Assembly (NCBI RefSeq): GCF_020733705.1
Contig: NZ_JAJFZM010000001.1
Location: 2,046,001-2,110,000, forward strand
Source: Nocardia australiensis
Lineage (GTDB): Bacteria > Actinomycetota > Actinomycetes > Mycobacteriales > Mycobacteriaceae
DNA length: 64,000 nucleotides
Direction: 5' to 3'
Each line of letters starts with the position of its first letter. The stretch's first letter is position 1. Below the pieces are notes generated by a model, which did not search any database, had not been told where the DNA came from, and saw only the letters and a list, made by a program, of their open reading frames with translations. Below are positions 38,183 to 48,401 of the stretch, one piece after another. Position numbers and translations under genes: made by a program.

Positions 38183-38200
38183 AGCAAGCAGTTGCTTGGT
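38183..38200. promoter_or_regulatory. KstR2-like operator with expanded spacer
   Basis: AGCAAGCAGTTGCTTGGT carries the two KstR2 half-sites CAAG and CTTG but with six bases between them in place of two. The inner bases extend the palindrome (CAAGCA and TGCTTG around GT). It stands where M. tuberculosis has a KstR2 box (echA20/Rv3549c). Confidence 0.7.
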
Positions 38201-38211
38201 AGGTTAGCACG

Positions 38212-39024
38212 GTGGCACTCGAAATCGATCTCGCCGGCAGCGTTGTCCTGGTCACCGGAGGCGTGCGCGGAGTGGGCGCCGGGGTGAGCAAGGCGTTCCT
38301 CGAGGCGGGAGCGACCGTGCTGGCCTGCGCGCGACGACCGGCTGACGACCTGGTGCGCGGCGACGGGCGGGAAATCGAATACCTGGCCTGCGACGTGCGC
38401 GATCCCGCGGCGGTGCGGGGGATGGTCGAATCCATCATCGAGCGGCACGGTCGCCTCGATCACCTGATCAACAATGCTGGGGGCGCGCCGTTCGCCCTGG
38501 CCGCCGACGCGAGCCGCAATTTCCACACGAAGATCGTAGAGTTGAATCTCCTTGCACCGCTGCTGGTTTCGCAGGCCGCGAATGCGGTGATGCAACAGCA
38601 GTCCGGCGGTGGTTCGATTGTGATGGTCTCCAGCGTCAGCGGTCACCGACCCTCGCCGGGCACCGCCGCCTACGGTGCCGCGAAGGCGGGCGTCGATAGT
38701 CTCACCGCCAGCCTCGCGGTCGAATGGGCGCCAAGGGTTCGGATCAACTCGCTCGTTGTCGGACCCGTCGAGACCGAACAGAGCCAACTGCACTACGGGG
38801 ATCAAGACGGCGTCGACGCGGTGGGGGAGACGATTCCACTCGGGCGGATGGCCCGGCCCGAGGACATCGGCCGCTGCGCTGTCTTCCTCGCCTCACCGCT
38901 TGCCTCCTACGTCAGCGGCGCGACGCTGCTCGTCCATGGCGGCGGGGAGCGACCCGCGTTCCTCGCCGCATCTAACGCAGCCGCATCCAACGTGGCGGCG
39001 TCCAGCACGAATACCGGCGCCTGA
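38212..39024 (+). CDS. SDR oxidoreductase of the HIP block (Rv3549c-like)
   Basis: This 270-residue short-chain dehydrogenase has VTGGVRGVGAGVSKAF (cofactor), INNAGGAP, the catalytic Ser in VSSVSGHRPS and YGAAK. By place, divergent from echA20 behind a shared operator, it corresponds to Rv3549c. Its exact substrate is not fixed; a ring C/D CoA ester is likely. The GTG start lies 11 bases after the operator-like site with no ribosome site, so it is probably leaderless. The C-terminus ends in an Ala/Asn/Ser-rich tail (AASNAAASNVAASSTNTGA) that is not part of the fold. Confidence 0.88.
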   Translation: MALEIDLAGSVVLVTGGVRGVGAGVSKAFLEAGATVLACARRPADDLVRGDGREIEYLACDVRDPAAVRGMVESIIERHGRLDHLINNAGGAPFALAADASRNFHTKIVELNLLAPLLVSQAANAVMQQQSGGGSIVMVSSVSGHRPSPGTAAYGAAKAGVDSLTASLAVEWAPRVRINSLVVGPVETEQSQLHYGDQDGVDAVGETIPLGRMARPEDIGRCAVFLASPLASYVSGATLLVHGGGERPAFLAASNAAASNVAASSTNTGA

Positions 39025-39066
39025 ATACCGATATCCAGCCACCCGAGAACGAAGAGGACAACAGGT

Positions 39067-39978
39067 ATGGACACCGAGCAGATCTGCGCCGGGCGCACCG
39101 TCATCGTCACCGGCGCGGGCCGTGGCATCGGCCGTGCGCACGCGCTTGCCTTCGCCGCAGCGGGCGCCCGTGTAGTGGTCAACGATCTCGGTTCGGCGCT
39201 CGACGGCGCGGAAACCATTGAGACGCCCGCTCAGCAGGTGGTCGCGGAGATCACCGCGCTCGGTGGTGAGGCCGTGGCCAACGGTGACGACATCGCCGAC
39301 TGGGAAGGTGCGCGCAGCCTGATCCAGCAGGCCGTCGATACCTTCGGCCGTCTCGACGTACTCGTCAACAACGCGGGCTTCGTGCGCGACCGGATGTTGG
39401 TCAATCTCGGTGAGGACGAATGGGACGCGGTGATCCGCGTGCACCTCAAGGGCCACTTCGCGACCATGCGGCACGCGGCCGAATATTGGCGCGGCGAGTC
39501 CAAGGCCGGTCGCACCGTGGATGCCCGCATCATCAACACCAGCTCCGGCGCGGGCCTGCAGGGCAGCGTCGGCCAGGGCAACTATGGCGCGGCCAAAGCG
39601 GGTATCGCGGGTCTCACACTGACCGCATCCGCCGAGTTCGCCCGTTACGGCATCACCGTCAACGCCATTGCCCCCGCCGCCCGCACCCGGATGACCGAAA
39701 CCGTCTTCGCCGACACCATGGCCGCACCGCAGGACGGCTTCGACGCGATGGCGCCGGAAAACGTCTCCCCACTGGTCGTGTGGCTCGGCAGCGCGCAGTC
39801 GGCCGGAGTCACCGGCCGGATGTTCGAGGTCGAGGGCGGCAAGGTCGCCCTCGCCGAAGGCTGGCGACACGGCACCGCCGTCGACCGCGGCGCCCGCTGG
39901 AACCCAGCCGAACTAGGCCCCGTAGTAGCCGACCTGATCGCCAAAGCAACACCACCAGAGCCCGTATACGGCGCCTGA
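39067..39978 (+). CDS. SDR oxidoreductase (Rv3548c-like)
   Basis: The 303-residue short-chain dehydrogenase resembles the bacterial 17beta-HSD4-type enzymes (3-hydroxyacyl-CoA dehydrogenase of sterol metabolism). It has VTGAGRGIGRAHALAF, VNNAGFVRDRML (a hallmark of this subgroup), the catalytic Ser in INTSSGAGLQG and YGAAK. The C-terminal part ends with RGARWNPAELGPVVADLIAK. It follows the first SDR gene by 42 bases, as in M. tuberculosis (Rv3549c-Rv3548c). A role in beta-oxidation of a steroid CoA ester is inferred. Confidence 0.88.
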   Translation: MDTEQICAGRTVIVTGAGRGIGRAHALAFAAAGARVVVNDLGSALDGAETIETPAQQVVAEITALGGEAVANGDDIADWEGARSLIQQAVDTFGRLDVLVNNAGFVRDRMLVNLGEDEWDAVIRVHLKGHFATMRHAAEYWRGESKAGRTVDARIINTSSGAGLQGSVGQGNYGAAKAGIAGLTLTASAEFARYGITVNAIAPAARTRMTETVFADTMAAPQDGFDAMAPENVSPLVVWLGSAQSAGVTGRMFEVEGGKVALAEGWRHGTAVDRGARWNPAELGPVVADLIAKATPPEPVYGA

Positions 39979-39999
39979 TCGAATCGCCACCCTCCGGGT

Positions 40000-40485
40000 G
40001 CCGCGCGCCCAATACCGCCGCCCCCACTCGCCACGACACCAGCGCCAATCTGTGTGCAGATGTGGGCGGTGCCGCATGAGTCCGCTTGCGTGCTTACGCG
40101 GTGCGACAACAGTTTTCGAGCGTAGCGAGTGCGGGCCCTCGGCTGCCGAAGCGCAGCGTCTATCTGTGTGCAGAAGTGGGCGGTGCCGCCCGGGCCCACA
40201 TGCGCACCCACTAGGCGCGACACCAGTTTTCGAGCGTAGCGAGATCGAGCACTAGAGTTCGCGGCCGGCTCGCGTCCGAGGGGCAAATACGATGCGACGA
40301 AGGAGCAAGTATTTGCCCCTCGGACGTGAGCCAAAGGGGGCCGCGAACACGCCGCGCCAGCGGCCAATAAACACAGCAAACCTCACTGGACTACCCAAAC
40401 CCCAAGTCCCGCACGCCCCCCACCCACTCACCACAACACCAGATTCCGAACGAGATCAACCACTAGAGCTCGCAGCCATAGTGCC
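40000..40485. repeat. Array of degenerate intergenic repeats
   Basis: Two clear copies of a unit (from TGTGTGCAG.TGTGGGCGGTG to TTTTCGAGCGTAGCGAG) lie at about 40051-40130 and 40164-40243. The block CACTAGAG.TCGC.GCC that follows the second recurs about 210 bases later (near 40461-40480), preceded by ACACCAG. I see no credible gene. A long hairpin (40267-40332) interrupts the array. Confidence 0.7.
40267..40332. other. 24-bp inverted repeat with 18-base loop
   Basis: The arms 40267-40290 and 40309-40332 are complementary over 24 bases with a single G-U type mismatch. The loop (40291-40308) contains GAAGGAG. It is longer than the terminators of the window and not next to a stop codon; it could be a small mobile or regulatory RNA structure. 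Confidence 0.65.
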
Positions 40486-40843
40486 CACGGACACGCCCCG
40501 TCAGCAGCCAAAACCCAAAACCCAGAACCCAATGCCGTTGTAGACCTGACTCCCTACCCCTACCGTCCACGCCGACACTGGCATCAAACCAAACATATGG
40601 CCCGCCATCGCTGACATGATCGCCGAGGTGTTGTCGCCGAATCCAGTGTGAACCAGTCGGTTCGGCGCCAGTCGCGCCGACGGGTTTGCGGACTTGTCGC
40701 ACGAGGTTAGCTGCGGCGTGCGGGTCGACCTCTATGCGGAGTTTGGCTGGGGTTTACTATGGGCAATCGTTATCAAAGTCCCCGGCCTGTGTTAACGCCG
40801 GGCAAGAGTTCTGCGCTGTATCGGATGAGGGGATGGCTGGCGC
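40486..40843. other. Intergenic stretch before the GSA-repeat gene
   Basis: About 360 bases with no supportable gene. The last part should contain the promoter of the following gene module, but I cannot point to clear -35/-10 elements. Confidence 0.4.
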
Positions 40844-41959
40844 ATGGCCGTTGGTCGCACGACACGTGCAGTCGCAGTTGCTGTGGCTGTTGCCGGCTTT
40901 GCGCTGTTCGGGGGCGTCGCAGCCCAGGCTCAGCCCGATTCGCCGGGCTCATCCGGCGGGTCCGGCCGCGACGACGGCTCCGGGAACTCGCCGTGGCAGC
41001 CGCTGAATATTCCCGGCCAGCAGGTTCCTGTCGACTTGCCGATTGAACCGTCCGACGCCGCGTCCGATGTCGCGCTGGTGCCTGGTTCCGCCGCGGCTGG
41101 CTCGGCTGGGGCTGGCTCGGCGGCGGCTGGCTCGGCTGGGGCTGGCTCGGCGGCGGCTGGCTCGGCTGGGGCTGGCTCGGCGGCGGCTGGCTCGGCAGCC
41201 ACCACGGGAATTCTCGGCGCGCTGCTCGGATCGGGTTCGGCCGGACTCGGTGGCGTACTCGGTACCGGCTCGGCGGCTGTCGGTTCGGCTGCGGCCGGTA
41301 CCGGTTCGGCGGCGCTCGGCACCGGTTCCGCTGCTGTTGAAACCGGTTCCGCCGCAGTCGGTTCCGCTGCAGTCGGTACGGGCTCGGCGCTGGCGGGTAC
41401 GGGTTCCGCAGTCGGCACGACCGGTTCGGCCGCCGTCGGAACCGGTTCTGCCGCAGTGGGTTCGGCGGGTGTCGGTTCGGCCGGTGTCGGTTCGGCCGCG
41501 ACCGGTTCTGCCGCAGTCGGTTCCGCCGCAGTGGGTTCGGCGGCCGTTGGTTCGGCGAGCCCGTTGCTACTGCTGTTGATTCCGCTTCCCACTCCACCCG
41601 CCCCGGCCGTGCCGCCCGTCCCGATGGTGATTCCGTCCGCACCGGAGGCGCCGCAGATTGCCCCGATTCCGGTGCTCGCGCCGCCCGCACCCGGAGCGGT
41701 TCCGGCCGACGCGCCGACTCCGCCGCCGCCTGCGTCGGCCGCGCCGGCCGCTCCGACCGCTGCCAAGCCGAACCCGGACATCCGGCCGACGAGCGCGAAC
41801 GACGGACTGCCCGAACCGAAATTGTTGTCGGTAGTCGGTGGCCTCGTCGCTATGGCACTGCTCGGAACCGGTTCTGGCGCAGTAAGTTTCCAGAGTGCGT
41901 CGGCCGCGCAGGCTCGCGTCGACGCGGCACGCGCCCAGTTTTTCGGACCGCGGGCATAG
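40844..41959 (+). CDS. Secreted GSA-repeat protein
   Basis: The 371-residue protein has a signal peptide (MAVGRTTRAVAVAVAVAGFA, cleavage near AQAQP, residue 29), then a Gly/Ser spacer. From about residue 81 to 240 it is a low-complexity region of some 26 GSA triplets, mostly in five-residue steps (GSAAV, GSAGA, GSAAA). A hydrophobic helix (SPLLLLLIPLP) and a Pro/Ala-rich region follow, and a second hydrophobic stretch (LLSVVGGLVAMALLG) lies close to the C-terminus. This looks like an extracellular structural or cell-wall-associated protein. I know no family with this repeat. The next gene starts nine bases on, so it is probably cotranscribed with the IrrE-like protease. Confidence 0.75.
   Translation: MAVGRTTRAVAVAVAVAGFALFGGVAAQAQPDSPGSSGGSGRDDGSGNSPWQPLNIPGQQVPVDLPIEPSDAASDVALVPGSAAAGSAGAGSAAAGSAGAGSAAAGSAGAGSAAAGSAATTGILGALLGSGSAGLGGVLGTGSAAVGSAAAGTGSAALGTGSAAVETGSAAVGSAAVGTGSALAGTGSAVGTTGSAAVGTGSAAVGSAGVGSAGVGSAATGSAAVGSAAVGSAAVGSASPLLLLLIPLPTPPAPAVPPVPMVIPSAPEAPQIAPIPVLAPPAPGAVPADAPTPPPPASAAPAAPTAAKPNPDIRPTSANDGLPEPKLLSVVGGLVAMALLGTGSGAVSFQSASAAQARVDAARAQFFGPRA
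41093..41197 (+). repeat. 30-bp tandem repeats inside the GSA-repeat gene
   Basis: Three almost identical 30-base units encode GSAGAGSAAA. Their DNA-level identity is higher than that of the later GSA units, which suggests recent expansion by slippage or recombination. Confidence 0.8.
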
Positions 41960-41968
41960 GGGACAGAA

Positions 41969-42484
41969 ATGAGTGAGAGCAGGACGCAGAGTAGTTCCCG
42001 GTCCTACCGCCGGGTGGCCGCAGCGGTCGATGCCGTATGCGCGGTCGCCGCGGATTCCGACGCGACCACCCTTGACGAGGTCGTCGCATCGATCGCCTCC
42101 GAACGCGACCGGCAGATCGAGATCGCCAGCGCCGATTTGGGGCCTGGCGTTTGTGGGCAGCGCAGGTTCTATCCCGATCGCGACGTGATCGTGCTGGCCA
42201 ACGCACTGCCCAGCCGCGATCACACACTCGCCCATGAGCTGGGTCATATCGTGTTCGATCACGAAGGTGCGCCCGCGCCTGAGGTGACGCTGGAGGCCAG
42301 CGACGATTTGATCGCCTACATGCTCAGCCAGCGGGCACATCAGCAGATCATGGATGACGGCGCGGATGAACTCGCCGAATGGGAGGCGGAGACCTTCGCC
42401 GCCATGCTGATGACCCGGCTGCGCGTATTCAACAGCCGGGGCGCAGGCGTCTCGGTCCTTCGATTCGATGAGGCTCTCGGATGA
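41969..42484 (+). CDS. ImmA/IrrE-family metallopeptidase
   Basis: The 171-residue protein has the gluzincin motif HTLAHELGHIVFDH with His89, Glu90 and His93, and Glu residues further on (EWEAETFAAMLM) that supply the third zinc ligand. ImmA/IrrE proteases cleave XRE-type repressors and so relieve repression in phages and mobile elements. A divergent-family XRE gene lies at the end of this module, which makes it the likely substrate. The start (ATG 41969) lies 9 bases behind the GSA-repeat gene; the stop overlaps the membrane protein gene (ATGA). Confidence 0.88.
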   Translation: MSESRTQSSSRSYRRVAAAVDAVCAVAADSDATTLDEVVASIASERDRQIEIASADLGPGVCGQRRFYPDRDVIVLANALPSRDHTLAHELGHIVFDHEGAPAPEVTLEASDDLIAYMLSQRAHQQIMDDGADELAEWEAETFAAMLMTRLRVFNSRGAGVSVLRFDEALG

Positions 42485-43491
42485 CCCTGTGGTTGACGGC
42501 CATACTGGTCTGGATGGCTGCTGGTGGGCGAGTCGGCCGCGTGCTTGTGAAGCCCGCGACGACCGCCCGAGTGGCCATCGTTGTCGCGGTGGCAGCCGTC
42601 GCACTTGGCGCGACTGTCGCCGTTCCCGAGATCGCATTGGCGATCGACAACTTACTTCCGCGCGGGCTGCACAACGCCCTGCTGTCGCAGGGCGTACTGG
42701 TGTCGGCCTGGATCCTTTTCGTGACGGCCACCTCCGTGGTCGCCTCCGCCGCCTGGCCGGTGGTGTCGCGCCAGAACCTGCGCCAGGTCGCGATGGTTAT
42801 CTACACCATCGGATTGGTGGCGATCGCGATCAACCTCGCCTGGTCGACCACCTTCGGCTGGCTGATCGTCACGCTCGGCAGCGTCTTCATTGTCATTACC
42901 GGGCTGCGCAATCTTGACTGGACGACCCTGGGTCGCGGCATCGCGATCTACACCGCGGGTACGGCTTTTGTTGCGGTGCTTGCGATTCTGGAGATCCGCC
43001 GGGCATTCATCGACGCGCCGCGCACGGCGGCGGGTCAACCGGCGTGGGCGTGGCCGGCGTGGGAGATCGCCAGCCTGCTGATCGCGTTCGGCGCGGTGTG
43101 GATCGTGGTCGAGCTTTGGGTGAAGGCGCATCTGCTGCTGCGCCAGATCCGGCCGCTGCACCGCACCATGATCGGCCGCTTCCCCGAGGTGGTCGCACAC
43201 GAGCAGACCAGTTCCTCCACGCAGCTCAAGGCATCCGATCAGGTCGCGCAGATCATGGACGCGCTGTATCTGCAGTCCGGCGGTGGCGTCGAATTGATTG
43301 CCGCCGGAGCACCCCCGGCGTCCCCGTTCGAACGTGCCGATCGAGTCGCGGAGTGGGCACGTAACCCTTTGGGCGACATAGTGATCGATGCGCGGTGGAT
43401 CGCTCCACCGGCGGGAATCAGCCCGCGCGGGTGGGTTCAGACCATCGCCCGCGCCTTCGATGCGACTACTGCAGTGCCCGTACGTAATTGA
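42481..43491 (+). CDS. Multi-pass membrane protein with cytoplasmic C-domain (MAB_1171c-like)
   Basis: The 336-residue protein has seven to eight membrane helices in its first 220 residues (for example VAIVVAVAAVALGATVAVP and WEIASLLIAFGAVWIVVELW) and a soluble C-terminal domain (RPLHRTMIGRFPEVV, DQVAQIMDALYLQSGG). This layout is that of the actinobacterial DUF6545/MAB_1171c family of putative transporters, which are often found with IrrE-like proteases and XRE regulators. The function is unknown. The gene is translationally coupled to the protease gene. It could be a sensor, a transporter or a toxin component. Confidence 0.8.
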   Translation: MTLWLTAILVWMAAGGRVGRVLVKPATTARVAIVVAVAAVALGATVAVPEIALAIDNLLPRGLHNALLSQGVLVSAWILFVTATSVVASAAWPVVSRQNLRQVAMVIYTIGLVAIAINLAWSTTFGWLIVTLGSVFIVITGLRNLDWTTLGRGIAIYTAGTAFVAVLAILEIRRAFIDAPRTAAGQPAWAWPAWEIASLLIAFGAVWIVVELWVKAHLLLRQIRPLHRTMIGRFPEVVAHEQTSSSTQLKASDQVAQIMDALYLQSGGGVELIAAGAPPASPFERADRVAEWARNPLGDIVIDARWIAPPAGISPRGWVQTIARAFDATTAVPVRN

Positions 43492-43537
43492 GCGGGTGTA
43501 CCCGCTCAGTGTCCGTTCGACTGTTAAGCGAAGACCC

Positions 43538-43583
43538 GCAACGCAATACGGTGCGGCCCGAGGGCCGCACCGTATTGCGTTGC
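43538..43583. terminator. Bidirectional hairpin between converging genes
   Basis: Two perfect 22-base arms (43538-43559 and 43562-43583) separate the membrane protein gene from the convergent XRE gene. In RNA the innermost bases would form the loop. Its position fits a terminator for both directions. Confidence 0.85.
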
Positions 43584-43591
43584 AGGAGAAC

Positions 43592-44008
43592 CTATTCGGT
43601 GCCGTCCGGAGGAACTTCAGGTAAGCCTTCGCTTGCCCGCAATTTCTCCGCCATGGACGTGAGGAGGTTCTGGGATTCTTCGGACAGATCGAAAGCCCTA
43701 CTCGACAGCCGCCTGAGTCCATAGCCCTGAAGCTGGGCGAGTAACTCGAGATCGTGATCGATCTTTGCGGCGTAGATGTCGTTGAAGAAGTAGTCCGGCT
43801 TGACCTTGAAGAACTTGGCCAGTGCAGCCACCGTTTCGTCCGACGGATTGGTCCGCTGCCCCGACCGCAACTGGGAGAGGTACGGTTTGGAGATCGGATG
43901 CCCGGAGGCCGTCAGCGCCGCCGCAACCTCCGCGTTGGTGTGCGGCTTGCGCCCCGGGGGATGCACGGTTTCGAACAGCTTGTTCAGCCGCGCCGCGAAA
44001 TCAGCCAT
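43592..44008 (-). CDS. XRE-family regulator of the IrrE module
   Basis: The 138-residue protein has an N-terminal helix-turn-helix of the XRE type (TNAEVAAALTASGHPISKPY followed by LSQLRSGQRTNPSDETVAALAKFFKV, residues 25-70) with the PDYFF extension common in actinobacterial members. The C-terminal half is a helical region that could hold the protease cleavage site. It converges with the IrrE/membrane-protein operon. It would be the natural substrate of the protease and may repress the module. A 10-base palindrome (GATACGTATC, 44055-44064) upstream could be its operator. Confidence 0.85.
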   Translation of the reverse strand: MADFAARLNKLFETVHPPGRKPHTNAEVAAALTASGHPISKPYLSQLRSGQRTNPSDETVAALAKFFKVKPDYFFNDIYAAKIDHDLELLAQLQGYGLRRLSSRAFDLSEESQNLLTSMAEKLRASEGLPEVPPDGTE

Positions 44009-44370
44009 TGTGAGCCGCCCAATTCCCTTCGCTGTACTAACAGTCGTTATCTCGGATACGTATCATTGATATTAGCGGCTCAGTAACTGAAAACCTACGC
44101 CTGATTCAGGATTTCCTTGAAGCTTCTAGGTGCCGCTCCGGGGAAGTGACTGCGACCGTTGCGTTTGCGGGTCACCCCAACGCCTCTTGCGAAGGGGGGC
44201 TGTAACCCGGTTCTGGCCCGTCGCAGCGATCTTCCTCGACTTCTCCATGGTAGCCGAAAGATAGCTGACGTCTCATCTAGTTGCCCGTGCAGATCTTCAT
44301 GTGGTGTACGACACGTTTTCCCAGTCCTGAGATGAATGTTCAACCAACCATGGGGAATTGGTCGACGCTG
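44009..44370. other. Intergenic stretch between the XRE gene and fadA5
   Basis: About 360 bases. It holds the presumed xre promoter with the GATACGTATC palindrome. An 82-residue minus-strand frame (44095-44343) has Arg-rich residues and no known family; I do not count it as a gene. Confidence 0.45.
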
Positions 44371-46979
<2,609 letters not shown>

Positions 46980-46995
46980 GTCACCTGAAGACCGA

Positions 46996-47056
46996 TACGC
47001 GAAAAATGGCCCTCGATCCGGTAGTCCACAACCGGTTCGAGGGCCATTTTCGCGTA
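46996..47056. terminator. Bidirectional hairpin behind cyp125
   Basis: A stem of about 24 bases with one bulge and one mismatch (GGCCCTCGA.CCGG with its complement at the core) separates cyp125 from the convergent SnoaL-like gene. Confidence 0.8.
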
Positions 47057-47082
47057 CCGAGGGATGATACGCGAGCTGATGG

Positions 47083-47499
47083 TCAGTCGCTGCGTTTGGC
47101 GGTGGCCATAGCGCGGTCGACCTCCCAAAATGCGCGTAGGGCAGCGATTTTCCCCGAATCGTCGACCCTGTAGGTGAATACGCCGTCAGCGTCGATCTGG
47201 TGGCCGCCCAGCTTACTGCGGATGGTCCCGGTAAAGGCAACCTCGTTGCCGCAGGCGAACGAGTCGTTGAACAGGAACTCGATCGAATCGGTCTGCGCGA
47301 TCGCCTTGTCCCAGAATGCGGCAATGGCGTCGCCGCCGCGATGTCCCTTGCCCTCGGGGTCGAAACCCGAGGGGCCGATGGGATCTTCGACAATGCCGTC
47401 TGCCGCGAACAATGCTACCCAGGCTTGTTTGTCCCTGGCGCGTACGGCGGCCTGGGACGCGAGTCCGGCTGTCCTGGCTGGATGTTCGCCTGTGCTCAT
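47083..47499 (-). CDS. SnoaL-like/ketosteroid isomerase-fold protein
   Basis: The 138-residue protein has the NTF2/SnoaL cone fold seen in steroid delta5-isomerases: QAAVRARDKQAWVALFAADG followed by IVEDPIGPSGFDPEGKGHRG and VAFTGTIRSKLGG. The Asp in VEDP stands where isomerases have a catalytic base. A role as a steroid delta-isomerase or CoA-ester isomerase is plausible because it ends the ltp operon, but the fold is used for many reactions. Its ATG overlaps the stop of the luciferase-like gene (ATGA). Confidence 0.8.
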   Translation of the reverse strand: MSTGEHPARTAGLASQAAVRARDKQAWVALFAADGIVEDPIGPSGFDPEGKGHRGGDAIAAFWDKAIAQTDSIEFLFNDSFACGNEVAFTGTIRSKLGGHQIDADGVFTYRVDDSGKIAALRAFWEVDRAMATAKRSD

Positions 47500-48401
47500 C
47501 GGTGCTCCCGTGCGACGATCGGCTGCTCGATATAGGCCGCGGCGAAGCGGCGTAGCGATTCCTGTTTGGCGGCGAGGTCGCCGTCGAAGCCGATGCCGTC
47601 GGCCAGGAATGGGACGACGATGGTGTCGGTGACCCCGGCGTCGGCCAGATCCTGGTATCCGGAGCGACCGAACCGGTCGACGCACACCGCCTGGATCTCG
47701 AATGGGTCTGTCGCACGGCCGAATTCGGCACGCAACGCATCCAGCTTGCCGATGGTGCGGCACAGTTCTTCGTAGGTCATCATGGCCGAAGTCCAGCCGT
47801 CGCCGACCCGCGCCGCGCGCCGCAGCGCGGGCTCGGTGTGCCCACCGATGTAGAACGGCACCGGTCGGCTGGGGGCGGGGCTGACCTGTAGCGGGTCGAA
47901 ATCGAAGAATTCGCCATGGAATTCGACCATTCCGCCACTGAGGACCAGTTTGATGACCTCGATCATCTCGTCGACGCGGGCGCCCCGTCGCGCGTAGGGC
48001 ACCCCGCACCACTCGAATTCCTCTGGTGCCCAACCGATTCCGACCCCGAAACCGAACCGGTTGCCGGACAGGTTGGCGACTGAGCCGACCTGCCTGGCCA
48101 GCAGCAGTGGATTGCGCGAACCCAGCTTCAGCACGTTGGTGTAGAAGTGGATCCGGCTGGTCACCGCCGCCATCGCGGTCGCGCCGATGAGTGGATCGAC
48201 CCAGGGGGTTTCCGGCCCCCAGAAACGGCTGCCATCGGCGGTGTAAGGGTATTTCGCCGCCGCTGATTTCATGTAGAACAGTGAGTCGGGCAATGCGATC
48301 GAGGTGAACCCGCATTCCTCCGCGGTCTTGGCCAACTCGGGCAGCTGCTCGAGCGGGCTCAGCGCAACCCCGAGGGTGAACTTCATCGGCTTCGTATTCA
48401 T
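47496..48401 (-). CDS. Luciferase-like (LLM) F420/flavin oxidoreductase
   Basis: This 301-residue TIM-barrel protein belongs to the luciferase-like monooxygenase family, probably the F420-dependent branch (GFGVGIGWAPEEFEWCGVPY, RRGARVDEMIEVIKLVLSGG, PVPFYIGGHTEPALRRAARV). The cofactor may be F420 or FMN; the sequence alone does not decide. It is coupled by four-base overlaps to the ltp3-like gene before and the SnoaL-like gene after it, which suggests a redox step with the same steroid CoA ester. Confidence 0.85.
   Translation of the reverse strand: MNTKPMKFTLGVALSPLEQLPELAKTAEECGFTSIALPDSLFYMKSAAAKYPYTADGSRFWGPETPWVDPLIGATAMAAVTSRIHFYTNVLKLGSRNPLLLARQVGSVANLSGNRFGFGVGIGWAPEEFEWCGVPYARRGARVDEMIEVIKLVLSGGMVEFHGEFFDFDPLQVSPAPSRPVPFYIGGHTEPALRRAARVGDGWTSAMMTYEELCRTIGKLDALRAEFGRATDPFEIQAVCVDRFGRSGYQDLADAGVTDTIVVPFLADGIGFDGDLAAKQESLRRFAAAYIEQPIVAREHR

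Noticed and set aside
36477..38438. 654-residue minus-strand frame that runs through ipdA and echA20
   Set aside because: Only its C-terminal part equals ipdA; upstream it is a shadow of echA20 in a wrong frame.
41093..41197. Possible CRISPR-like repeats
   Set aside because: The 30-base units are contiguous without spacers and are translated as GSAGAGSAAA within a secreted protein.
44095..44343. 82-residue minus-strand frame between xre and fadA5
   Set aside because: Arg-rich with no known domain; could be a gene remnant but I cannot support it.
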